Origin: JBOHDX01 sp050700835
Lineage (GTDB): Bacteria; Actinomycetota; Actinomycetes; Propionibacteriales; Nocardioidaceae
NCBI GenBank assembly: GCA_050700835.1
Contig: JBOHDX010000057.1
Coordinates: 1-32,142, forward strand
DNA: 32,142 nucleotides
Direction: 5' to 3'
The notes below the pieces were generated by a model. That model worked only from the letters and a program-made list of their open reading frames with translations, was not told the origin of the DNA and did no database searches. How positions within the stretch are numbered: position 1 is the first letter of the stretch; every line of letters begins with the position of its first letter. This document shows, one piece after another, positions 21,542 to 29,422 of this stretch. The position numbers and the translations under genes were made by a program.

Positions 21542-24211
21542 TCAGCCGGGTTGGCTGAGCCGGCGGACGTACCAGTCGCTGCGGACGTCGCCGCTGGCGG
21601 CTACCCGGCCGCTGGCGTCGAGCACGGCCATGTCGTGCGCGCCGGCGAGCACGAGGTCGAGGTTGAGCCGGGCCACGTCGGGCAGGTCGTTCTTCAGCTG
21701 GGCGAGCCGTTGCACGACCTCCTCGACGGGCTCGACGTCGACAACCTCACCTCCGCGGTAGCCGAACAGCAGCGGGGCCGAGCGGATCTCCCGCACCATG
21801 GCGGCGGCGTCGGCGTCGGTGAGCGGCGGGATGCGGTAGGCCCGGTCGCCGAGCAGCTCGCTCGGCGCACCCTGGATGCCGAACGACAGCAGCGGCCCGA
21901 ACAGCGGGTCCTCCAGCGACTCGATCGACAGCGGTACGCCGGGCGCCGCCATCTTCTGCACCACGAACCCCGCCCGGTCGGGCTCGTCGATCAGAAACTC
22001 CAACGACGACCAGGCGTCGCGCATCTCGTCGGCGTCGTCGATATTGCGCCAGACGTGCGCGAGATCCGGCCGGAACCGAAGGTGCTCCGCGGTCGCCTTG
22101 AGCACGACATCCCAGCCGAGCGACTCGCCCGCGGCCACGGCCCCATCGACGTCGGTCACGGCCGTACGGCGCCACAGCTCGATGCCGTAGGCCCCCAGCA
22201 GGCAATGCAGCTGGTCGGCGTCCAGCTCCGCGCCCTCCGGCCCGGGGGCGGCGCTCAGCGCCTCACGGACCACGTCCCTGGCCAGGGCGGCGTCGACGTC
22301 CCAGGAGCGGACCGTCCCAGTGGGCCGGCTCAGCCAGGCGGCGTAGGACACGGCCCGAGCCAGCGCACGAACGGCTGACTCCGGAGCGGCGTAGGACGGC
22401 ACGGAGCCGCGACCCGCGACTCCCGCGACATCGGGGATCCGCAGCAGCTCGGGGACGCCCTCGCTGGCCAGGAACGTCGACACGATCGGCTTGTCGGACT
22501 GCTCACCCACGGTGGCCAGCACCGTCGCCACCGGCTCCCCGGGCATGTTCACCGGCGGAATGTAGACCGCCACGACGGAGTCGACCTCCGGGTTGTCGAT
22601 GGCCTGGTCCAACGCCCGCTCGAAGTCGTCCGCGGTCGCGTCCGCGCCCAGCGCGACCGGCTCCCGGACCGTCAGCCCCGCAGCGGTGGCAGCATCGGCG
22701 GCCAACAGGCCGATCGCGTCGGAGTTGCCCACCACCGCGACCCTCGGACCCCGCGGCAGCGGTTGGTGCGCCAGCAGCTGGGCGACGTCGAACATCTCGT
22801 CGAGGGTGTCGACCTGGATCACGCCGGCCTGCCGGAACATCGCATCCACCGCCGCTTGCGGGGCGCTCGTGCGGCGTACCGCGTGGCCGACCGGGACTCC
22901 CTGGGTGGTACGACCGGACTTGACCGCCACGATCGGCTTGCGCCGGGCCACCCGGCGCGCTATCCGGGAGAACTTGCGCGGGTTGCCGATCGACTCGAGG
23001 TACAGCAGGACGACCTCGGTGGACGTGTCCTCCTCCCAGTACTGCAGGAGGTCGTTCCCGGACACGTCCGCGCGGTTCCCGGCGGAGACGAACGTGGACA
23101 GTCCCAGCCCCCGGCGGTCGACGGACTCGAGGATCGCCACACCCAGCGCCCCGGACTGGCAGAAGAAGCCCACCCGCCCGCGTTGCGGCATCAGCGGCGA
23201 CAACGACGCGTTCAGCCGGACCGACGGCTCTGTGTTGATGACGCCGAGACAGTTGGGTCCGACCAGCCGGAGTCCGTAGCTGCGGGCCAGGCCCAGCAGC
23301 CGCCGCTGCCGCTCGCGACCCTCCGGGCCGGTCTCGGCGAAGCCGGACGAGATCACGACGAGACCGTGCACGCCTTTCGCAGCGCAGTCGAGCACGATGT
23401 CCGGCACCGCGTCGGCCGGGACGGCAACGACCGCCAGGTCGACGTCGCCCGGGATCTCCGAGACGGTGTGGAACGCCGGCAGCCCGGAGACCGACTCTGC
23501 GGTCGAGTTCACGGCGTACACCGCTCCGGCGAAGTCGCCGAGGACGAGGTTGCGTACCAATGTCTGGCCCACGGTGTCCTGGCGCCGGCTGGCCCCGACG
23601 ACGGCCACACTGCGCGCGGAGAAGAATCGCTGGATCGAGGCCGCTTCGGCTCGATGCTCGCGGGACTGCATGACCCCCAGCGACGTGTCCGTCGGATCCA
23701 GCGAGAACTCGAGCCGGAGCACGCCGTCCTCGAAGCCGCCCACGACGCGGTATCCCTGATCCTTGAACACCTGGATCATCGGGGTGTTATCGGGCAGCAC
23801 CTCCGCCACGAAGCGCTGCACCCCGCGTTCGCGGCCGGCCTGGCCGAGGTGCTCGAGCAACAGCTGCCCGACCCCGCGCCCCTGGTGCGCATCCTCGACC
23901 AGGAACGCCACCTCAGCCGAGGCCTTGTCGATCGCGTCGTAACGCCCGACCGCGATGATCGTCGGTCCCAGCGTCACGACCAGCGCAACCCGCTCCTCCT
24001 GGTCCACCTGGGTGAAGCGCGCCACGTCTCGCTCGGACAACGTGGGGTACGGAGCGAAGAACCGGAAGTACTTCGACTGGTCGGAGACCCGGCCGTAGAA
24101 CTCGACCAGCGCCGGCGCGTCGTCGGAGGTGATCGGGCGCAGGTGGGCGGCCCGGCCGTCGCGCAGGACGACGTCGGCCTCCCAGTGGCGGGGGTACGCC
24201 GCGCTGCTCAC
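21542..24211 (-). CDS. Pat-type protein lysine acetyltransferase: GNAT domain fused to NDP-forming acyl-CoA synthetase
   Basis: An 889-aa fusion. The N-terminal GNAT domain (residues ~8-175) has the acetyl-CoA pyrophosphate loop QGRGVG (110-115). A CoA-binding Rossmann domain follows (SVAVVGASRRQDTVGQTLVRNL, from ~200), then succinyl-CoA-ligase-like domains (VVISSGFAETGPEG, LVGPNCLGVINT, FCQSGALGVAILE), and a C-terminal ATP-grasp-like domain (from ~660: QLHCLLGAYGIELWRRTAV). The usual ligase SHTG phosphohistidine context is replaced by GHAVRRTSA (His443), consistent with a regulatory rather than catalytic ligase part. GNAT-first order matches Streptomyces lividans PatA, which acetylates an acyl-CoA synthetase. 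GTG 24211 was chosen because family sequence begins YPRHWEADVVLRDG. It is divergent from an AMP-forming acyl-CoA synthetase, its likely substrate. Confidence 0.9.
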   Translation of the reverse strand: MSSAAYPRHWEADVVLRDGRAAHLRPITSDDAPALVEFYGRVSDQSKYFRFFAPYPTLSERDVARFTQVDQEERVALVVTLGPTIIAVGRYDAIDKASAEVAFLVEDAHQGRGVGQLLLEHLGQAGRERGVQRFVAEVLPDNTPMIQVFKDQGYRVVGGFEDGVLRLEFSLDPTDTSLGVMQSREHRAEAASIQRFFSARSVAVVGASRRQDTVGQTLVRNLVLGDFAGAVYAVNSTAESVSGLPAFHTVSEIPGDVDLAVVAVPADAVPDIVLDCAAKGVHGLVVISSGFAETGPEGRERQRRLLGLARSYGLRLVGPNCLGVINTEPSVRLNASLSPLMPQRGRVGFFCQSGALGVAILESVDRRGLGLSTFVSAGNRADVSGNDLLQYWEEDTSTEVVLLYLESIGNPRKFSRIARRVARRKPIVAVKSGRTTQGVPVGHAVRRTSAPQAAVDAMFRQAGVIQVDTLDEMFDVAQLLAHQPLPRGPRVAVVGNSDAIGLLAADAATAAGLTVREPVALGADATADDFERALDQAIDNPEVDSVVAVYIPPVNMPGEPVATVLATVGEQSDKPIVSTFLASEGVPELLRIPDVAGVAGRGSVPSYAAPESAVRALARAVSYAAWLSRPTGTVRSWDVDAALARDVVREALSAAPGPEGAELDADQLHCLLGAYGIELWRRTAVTDVDGAVAAGESLGWDVVLKATAEHLRFRPDLAHVWRNIDDADEMRDAWSSLEFLIDEPDRAGFVVQKMAAPGVPLSIESLEDPLFGPLLSFGIQGAPSELLGDRAYRIPPLTDADAAAMVREIRSAPLLFGYRGGEVVDVEPVEEVVQRLAQLKNDLPDVARLNLDLVLAGAHDMAVLDASGRVAASGDVRSDWYVRRLSQPG

Positions 24212-24218
24212 GCGTCGG

Positions 24219-24224
24219 AATCTA
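24219..24224 (-). promoter_or_regulatory. Candidate -10 box for a leaderless pat transcript
   Basis: TAGATT (minus strand, 24224 to 24219) fits the actinobacterial -10 consensus and ends 7 nt before the GTG start at 24211. No ribosome binding site lies between, so the message may begin at the start codon. Confidence 0.45.
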
Positions 24225-24268
24225 CCGGCCGCGCCGGCGGCGGCAGCACAATGCCAGTGTGTGCCCAC

Positions 24269-24299
24269 GGGCCGACCGCGGGCCGACCACCGGCCGACG
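24269..24299 (+). promoter_or_regulatory. Three 11-bp-period direct repeats upstream of the acyl-CoA synthetase
   Basis: The core GGCCGAC recurs at 24270, 24281 and 24292, each in an 11-bp unit (GGGCCGACCGC, GGGCCGACCAC, CGGCCGACGAG). They sit 13-43 bp before the ATG at 24312, in the 100-bp divergent region shared with pat. A CACAAT (24247-24252) further upstream is a possible -10 box. The array may bind a regulator of the pat/synthetase pair. Confidence 0.4.
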
Positions 24300-24311
24300 A
24301 GGGAGTTGCCC

Positions 24312-26033
24312 ATGAACAGCGAACCAGGTCCGACCGAGGCGATGCGTGCCGCGCGTGACTTCCTGCTTGCGCACCGCGACGACTACGACACCGCCTACCA
24401 CGAGTTCGTCTGGCCGCAGGTGTCCGAGTTCAACTGGGCAACTGACTGGTTCGACCACCTTGCAGCCAACCAACCGTCCGTACCCGCGCTGTGGGTGCTC
24501 GAGGAGGACGGTCGTGAAGAGCAGGTGAGCTATGCGCAGATGGCCGAGCGTTCGGGACGGGTCGCCGGCTGGCTCGCGGACCGTGGCGTCGGCAAGGGCG
24601 ACCGGGTGCTGCTCGTCCTCGGCAACGTCGTGCCGTTGTGGGAGCTGATGCTTGCCTGCATCCGCATCGGCGCGGTGATGATCCCGGCCACCACCTTGCT
24701 GGCGCCCGCAGACCTGCGCGACCGGCTCGACCGCGGGTACGTCCGGGCCGTCGTCGCGTCGAGCGCCGTGGTCGACAAGTTCGACGGGCTCCTCACCGAC
24801 GAGGTCAGGATCGCCGTCGGCGAACCGGTGGACGGGTGGGCCGCGTACGGCGACGCACACGCCCACGAGCCGTGGACCGGTGTCGCGCACACGGCAGCGG
24901 ACGACACGATGCTGTTGTACTTCACCTCCGGCACGACCGCTCTGCCCAAGCTCGTGGAGCACACACAGGTGTCCTACCCGATCGGGCACCTGGCCACGAT
25001 GTACTGGATCGGCCTGCAGCCCGGCGACGTGCACCTCAACATCTCCTCACCGGGATGGGCCAAGCACGCCTGGTCGTGCTTCTTCGCACCATGGAACGCC
25101 GGGGCCACGGTTCTGATCTACAACTACGGCCGATTCGACCCGCAGGCCCTGCTGGAGGTCATGGACCGAACGCACGTCACGACGTTCTGCGCGCCGCCCA
25201 CCGTGTGGCGGATGCTGATCCAGACCGACCTGGCCGCGTGGTCGCTGAACCTGCGCGAGGCACTCGGCGCCGGTGAACCGCTGAACCCGGAGGTCATCGC
25301 ACAGGTCAAGGCGGCCTGGGGCCTGACGATCCGGGACGGCTACGGCCAGACCGAGACGGTGGCGCAGGTGGGCAACACCCCCGGCCAGCCGGTCAAGTCC
25401 GGGTCGATGGGACGTCCCCTGCCCGGCTTCGTGATCAGCCTGATCGACCCGGCGACCGACGAGATCGGCGCCGACGGCGAGATCTGCATCGAGCTGGCAC
25501 GGCGACCAGTCGGGCTGATGGCCGGCTACCACGGTGACCCGGAGCGCACCGACGACGCAATGCGCGACGGTCACTACCACACCGGCGACGTGGCCGGGCG
25601 TGACGAGGACGGCTACATCACGTACGTCGGGCGCGCGGACGACGTGTTCAAGGCGAGCGACTACCGGATCAGCCCGTTCGAGCTGGAGAGCGTGTTGATC
25701 GAGCACCCCGCCGTGGCCGAGGCCGCCGTGGTGCCGTCGCCGGACCCGGTCCGGCTGGCGGTGCCGAAGGCGTTCGTCGTGCTGGCGCCGGGTCACGAGG
25801 CGTCCCGCGAGACCGCGCTCGACATCCTGCGCTACGCGCGCGCACACCTCGCCGCGTTCAAGCGGATCCGCCGGATCGAGTTCGCCGGCGCCGAGGACGG
25901 CCTGCCCAAGACGGTGTCGGGCAAGATCCGCCGAGTCCAGCTGCGGGCCGGCGAGATCGACACCGGTGGTGCGGTCGACGGCGTGCGCTCGTTCGCCGAC
26001 GACGACTTCCCCGAGCTCCGGACCACCCCCTAA
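24312..26033 (+). CDS. AMP-forming acyl-CoA synthetase (ACSM/medium-chain-like)
   Basis: A 573-aa ANL-superfamily enzyme that activates a carboxylic acid with ATP and CoA. Core motifs are the P-loop TSGTTALPK (205-213) followed by LVEHTQVSYPIGH, SSPGWAKHAWSCFFAPW, GAGEPLNPEV, DGYGQTET, YHTGDVAGRDEDGYI, and GRADDVFKASDYRISPFELE at the C-terminal hinge. The catalytic lysine is K538 in PKTVSGKIRR, the conserved site acetylated by Pat enzymes in other bacteria. The length and EHT... motif are closer to medium-chain (ACSM) synthetases than to acetyl-CoA synthetase (~650 aa). The ATG at 24312 has an AGGGAG ribosome binding site; longer in-frame openings upstream overlap the pat promoter and are rejected. 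The acid substrate is not deducible. Confidence 0.92.
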   Translation: MNSEPGPTEAMRAARDFLLAHRDDYDTAYHEFVWPQVSEFNWATDWFDHLAANQPSVPALWVLEEDGREEQVSYAQMAERSGRVAGWLADRGVGKGDRVLLVLGNVVPLWELMLACIRIGAVMIPATTLLAPADLRDRLDRGYVRAVVASSAVVDKFDGLLTDEVRIAVGEPVDGWAAYGDAHAHEPWTGVAHTAADDTMLLYFTSGTTALPKLVEHTQVSYPIGHLATMYWIGLQPGDVHLNISSPGWAKHAWSCFFAPWNAGATVLIYNYGRFDPQALLEVMDRTHVTTFCAPPTVWRMLIQTDLAAWSLNLREALGAGEPLNPEVIAQVKAAWGLTIRDGYGQTETVAQVGNTPGQPVKSGSMGRPLPGFVISLIDPATDEIGADGEICIELARRPVGLMAGYHGDPERTDDAMRDGHYHTGDVAGRDEDGYITYVGRADDVFKASDYRISPFELESVLIEHPAVAEAAVVPSPDPVRLAVPKAFVVLAPGHEASRETALDILRYARAHLAAFKRIRRIEFAGAEDGLPKTVSGKIRRVQLRAGEIDTGGAVDGVRSFADDDFPELRTTP

Positions 26034-26118
26034 GCACATCCCCGCGTACCCCCCGGCGAGGTGCTGGGCGGGTCCGAGGGATGGTGCTGCACGCGGGTCG
26101 ATGCCTGGTTCGGCGGAC

Positions 26119-26143
26119 GGGTCGGGTGAGAATGGGCCGACCC
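26119..26143 (+). promoter_or_regulatory. 7-bp inverted repeat upstream of the topoisomerase gene
   Basis: GGGTCGG (26119-26125) and CCGACCC (26137-26143) flank an 11-nt loop that contains GAGAAT, a weak -10-like hexamer. The repeat lies just before the GGAGGAG ribosome binding site (26148-26154). It could be an operator or a leader hairpin. The rest of the 133-bp gap (26034-26166) shows nothing clear. Confidence 0.3.
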
Positions 26144-26166
26144 ACCCGGAGGAGAGCACAGTCGGC

Positions 26167-28665
26167 ATGGCCCCGCGCAGCAAGACCGTCGAGCCCGAGG
26201 ACTTCGAGGAGCACATCGTCGACATCGACGTCGGCGAGGAGATGAGGTCGAGCTACCTCGAGTACGCCTACTCGGTCATCTATTCCCGTGCGCTGCCCGA
26301 CGCCCGAGACGGCCTGAAGCCGGTGCAGCGGCGGATCCTGTACACGATGGCCGAGATGAGCCTTCGGCCCGACCGGCCGCACGTGAAATGTGCCCGCGTC
26401 GTCGGCGAGGTCATGGGCCGCCTGCATCCGCACGGCGACGGCGCGATCTACGACGCGCTGGTACGCCTGGCGCAGCCGTGGTCCATGCGGGTTCCCGTAG
26501 TCGACGGCCACGGCAACTTCGGCTCACCTGACGACCCTCCGGCGGCGATGCGCTACACGGAGTGCCGGATGGCGGCCCCGGCGCTGGCGATGACCGCCGG
26601 TCTCGACGAGGACACTGTCGACTTCAAGCCCAACTACGACAGCCGTGAGTACGAACCCTCGGTGCTGCCGGCCGCGATCCCGCACCTGCTGGTCAACGGC
26701 GCCACCGGTATCGCGGTGGGCATGGCGACCAACCTGGCACCGCACAACCTTGTCGAGGTCATCGGCGGGCTGCGCCATCTGATCACCCACCCACAGGCCG
26801 ATCTCGACGCGCTGATGCGCCTGATCCCTGGCCCCGACCTGCCGACCGGCGGCAAAATCGTCGGTCTCGACGGGATCCGCGACGCCTACGAGACCGGCCG
26901 TGGGACGTTCCGCATGCGCGCCACCGCCCGGATAGAGCAGACGAGCCCGAGGCGCAAGGGAATCGTCGTCACCGAGCTGCCCTACTCCGTCGGCCCGGAG
27001 AAGGTCATCGAGCGGATCAAGCAGTTGGTCCAGACCAAGAAGCTGGCCGGCATCGCGGACCTGAAGAACCTCACCGACCGCGACAACGCCCTGCGGATCG
27101 TGATCGAGGTCAAGAACGGCTTCCATCCCGAGGCGATCCTCGAGCAGCTGTACAAACAGACCCCGATGGAGGAGTCGTTCGGCATCAACGCGGTGGCGCT
27201 CGTCGACGGGCAGCCGCGCACCATGGGTCTTCGCGAGCTGCTCGACGTCTATCTCGGACACCGCTTCGACGTCGTACGCCGCCGCAGCGAGTTCCGCCGC
27301 GGCAAGGCAGCCGACCGGCTGCACCTCGTCGAGGGGTTGCTGGTGGCGATCCTCGACATCGACGAGGTGATCGCCGTGATCCGGTCCAGCGACGACACGG
27401 AGATGGCGCGCGGGCGGCTGATCTCCGTGTTCGACCTGACCGAGGTCCAGGCCAACTACATCCTGGAGATGCCTTTGCGCAGGCTCACGAAGTTCTCCAA
27501 GATCGAGCTGGACAAGGAGAAGTCGGAGCTCGAGCGGACCATCGAAGGTCTCGACGCGATCCTGTCCGACGAGACGCTGCTGCGGCGAGTCGTGTCCGAC
27601 GAGCTGGCGCAGATGGCCAAGGAGTTCGGCACCCCTCGGCGTACCGTCCTGCTCGAGTCTGCCGGCGTGAACGTGACAGCTGGCGTCCCGCTCGAGATCG
27701 CCGACGAGCCGTGTCATGTGCTGCTGTCCTCGACGGGACTTCTGGCCCGCACACCGGACACCCAGATCGCGTCCGGCGGGACACGCGCCAAACACGACGC
27801 GATCGTGTCGACGGTCACGGCAACGGCACGTGGCGAGATCGGCGTGGTCACCAACCACGGACGCTTGGTCAAGGTCGGAGTGCTCGACCTCCCTGCTCAA
27901 CCCGGCACCGCTCACGCACCCCATGTGCAAGGAGGAGCGCCGATCAGCGAGTTCGTCGCCCTGGCGCCCCAGGAGCGAGCCCTCGCCCTGACCACACTGA
28001 CGTCCGACTCATCGGGGCTCGCCCTCGGAACCCGACGCGGCACCGTGAAACGAGTCGACCCGGAACACCTGTCCAAACCCCTGTCCAACAAGGACTCGTG
28101 GGACGTGGTCCGACTCGACGACGGTGACGAGGTGGTGGGAGCCGTCGAGCTCTCGACCGGACACGAGGAGCTCGTCTTCATCAGCTCCGACGGCCAGCTC
28201 CTGCACTACTCCGCCGATGGTGTACGCCCGCAAGGGCGCGCCGGGGGCGGCGTGGCGGGGATCAAGCTCGCCGCGGGGGCCAAGGCGGTGTTCTTCGGCG
28301 CGCTCACGCCCGGCACCGACTCCGTCGTCGTCACGGTCGCCGGCACCGCCGACTCACTTCCAGGCACCGAGACGGGCACGGTCAAGGTCACGCCGTTCGA
28401 CGTCTATCCCGGCAAGGGACGCGCCACCGGCGGCGTCCGCTGTCACCGGTTCCTGAAGGGCGAGACCGCCCTGTTGCTGGCCTGGGCCGGCACCGGACCC
28501 GCGATGGCCGCCGCCGGCAGCGGCTCGCCGGTCGACCTGCCCGCTGTCGACCCGCGGCGCGACGGATCAGGTACGCCAGTGGCCCAGCCGATCGTGGCGG
28601 TCGCGGCTCCGGTCGCCGCCCACGTGGCCGCCCAGGTCACCGCCCACGTGACCGACAGAGCGTGA
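26167..28665 (+). CDS. Type IIA DNA topoisomerase subunit A, ParC-like (second GyrA homologue)
   Basis: An 832-aa breakage-reunion subunit. The N-terminus has SSYLEYAYSVIYSRALPDARDGLKPVQRRILYTM. The quinolone-region helix HPHGDGAIYD is at 87-96, and the active-site Tyr130 follows Arg129 in AAMRYTECRMA. Next come the tower and coiled-coil domains, and a C-terminal beta-pinwheel with repeated blades (GLALGTRRGTVKRV, ELVFISSDGQLLHYSADGVRPQGRAGGGVAGIK). No gyrB/parE gene lies alongside, and gyrA normally sits beside gyrB near oriC, so this is likely the topoisomerase IV-type A subunit (decatenation) known as a second copy in Streptomyces-like actinomycetes. Gly92 replaces the Ser83 of E. coli GyrA. 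The tail is a short Ala/Val-rich extension (VAAPVAAHVAAQVTAHV). Confidence 0.9.
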   Translation: MAPRSKTVEPEDFEEHIVDIDVGEEMRSSYLEYAYSVIYSRALPDARDGLKPVQRRILYTMAEMSLRPDRPHVKCARVVGEVMGRLHPHGDGAIYDALVRLAQPWSMRVPVVDGHGNFGSPDDPPAAMRYTECRMAAPALAMTAGLDEDTVDFKPNYDSREYEPSVLPAAIPHLLVNGATGIAVGMATNLAPHNLVEVIGGLRHLITHPQADLDALMRLIPGPDLPTGGKIVGLDGIRDAYETGRGTFRMRATARIEQTSPRRKGIVVTELPYSVGPEKVIERIKQLVQTKKLAGIADLKNLTDRDNALRIVIEVKNGFHPEAILEQLYKQTPMEESFGINAVALVDGQPRTMGLRELLDVYLGHRFDVVRRRSEFRRGKAADRLHLVEGLLVAILDIDEVIAVIRSSDDTEMARGRLISVFDLTEVQANYILEMPLRRLTKFSKIELDKEKSELERTIEGLDAILSDETLLRRVVSDELAQMAKEFGTPRRTVLLESAGVNVTAGVPLEIADEPCHVLLSSTGLLARTPDTQIASGGTRAKHDAIVSTVTATARGEIGVVTNHGRLVKVGVLDLPAQPGTAHAPHVQGGAPISEFVALAPQERALALTTLTSDSSGLALGTRRGTVKRVDPEHLSKPLSNKDSWDVVRLDDGDEVVGAVELSTGHEELVFISSDGQLLHYSADGVRPQGRAGGGVAGIKLAAGAKAVFFGALTPGTDSVVVTVAGTADSLPGTETGTVKVTPFDVYPGKGRATGGVRCHRFLKGETALLLAWAGTGPAMAAAGSGSPVDLPAVDPRRDGSGTPVAQPIVAVAAPVAAHVAAQVTAHVTDRA

Positions 28666-28690
28666 CCGCACCGAGTGAGAGGCTGAGTCC

Positions 28691-29422
28691 ATGTCCCGAC
28701 GAGCTGCCCTGCCCGGCGGCGCCTCCGCCCGCCTGCTCGCGGTGGTCGCCTCCGTCCTGCTCGTCGCCCTGACGGTCGGAGCCTGCAGCAGCAGCGGCGG
28801 CAGCGGGCCAAGCTCCGCTCAGGATCTGGCCACCCGGCTGGCCAGGGCCAAGTCGGCCCTCGACTCGGCGGGCAGCATCACGATCAAGCTCAAGACCGAC
28901 CAACTGCCGAGCGGAGTGACGGGACTGCTCGAGGCTGACGGCACCGGCACCCACGCCCCCGCGTTCAAGGGCTCGGTGACGGTCTCGCCAGGTGCCGGGT
29001 CGGTCAGCGCCGATGTCGTCGCCGTGAACGGCAAGGACTACGCCAAGCTCGGCTTCTCCCCGGTCTGGGCTCCGCTCGACCCCTCGCAGTACGGCGCGCC
29101 GGACCCTGCGTTGCTGTTCAAACCCGGCGCCGGCGTGTCCGCCTTCCTGACGCACACCACTCATCTGGTGGCCGGCGGCCAGGTACGCAGCGGTCAGGAT
29201 GTGCTCACCCAGGTCAAGGGCACCCTTCCCGGCAGCGCGGTCGCCAGCGTGATCCCGTCCGCGGACAAGGCGAAGTCGTTCTCGGTGACCTACCAGCTGA
29301 GCGACGGCGACCAGGTCCGCCAGGCAGTCATCACCGGACCGTTCTATGCAGGACACTCCGACGTCACGTACACCCTCACCCTGGAGACTTCGTCCACCGA
29401 CGTGTCCATCACGGCTCCGTGA
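28691..29422 (+). CDS. LppX/LprAFG-family lipoprotein (LprG-like)
   Basis: A 243-aa secreted lipoprotein. The signal peptide (LLAVVASVLLVALTVGAC) ends in lipobox Cys32, followed by a Ser/Gly linker. The mature domain has the LppX_LprAFG layout: helical AQDLATRLARAKSALDSAGS, then strands SITIKLKTDQLPSGVTGLLEADGTGTH, FKGSVTVSPG, VVAVNGKDYAKLGFSPVWAPLDPSQYGAPDPALLF and a C-terminal YTLTLE strand. In mycobacteria this fold carries acylated lipids (triacylglycerol, LAM precursors) across the envelope. Its stop overlaps the MFS GTG by 4 nt (GTGA), as in the lprG-p55 operon. The ATG has an AGAGG-type ribosome binding site 25 bp after the topoisomerase stop. Confidence 0.88.
   Translation: MSRRAALPGGASARLLAVVASVLLVALTVGACSSSGGSGPSSAQDLATRLARAKSALDSAGSITIKLKTDQLPSGVTGLLEADGTGTHAPAFKGSVTVSPGAGSVSADVVAVNGKDYAKLGFSPVWAPLDPSQYGAPDPALLFKPGAGVSAFLTHTTHLVAGGQVRSGQDVLTQVKGTLPGSAVASVIPSADKAKSFSVTYQLSDGDQVRQAVITGPFYAGHSDVTYTLTLETSSTDVSITAP

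Noticed and set aside
24312..26033. Calling the synthetase acetyl-CoA synthetase (acs)
   Set aside because: The length is about 80 residues shorter than Acs and the core motifs are closer to medium-chain ACSM-type enzymes.
26167..28665. Calling the topoisomerase gene gyrA
   Set aside because: No gyrB, dnaA or recF neighbour is present, and the Gly at the Ser83 position and context fit the second, ParC-like subunit better.
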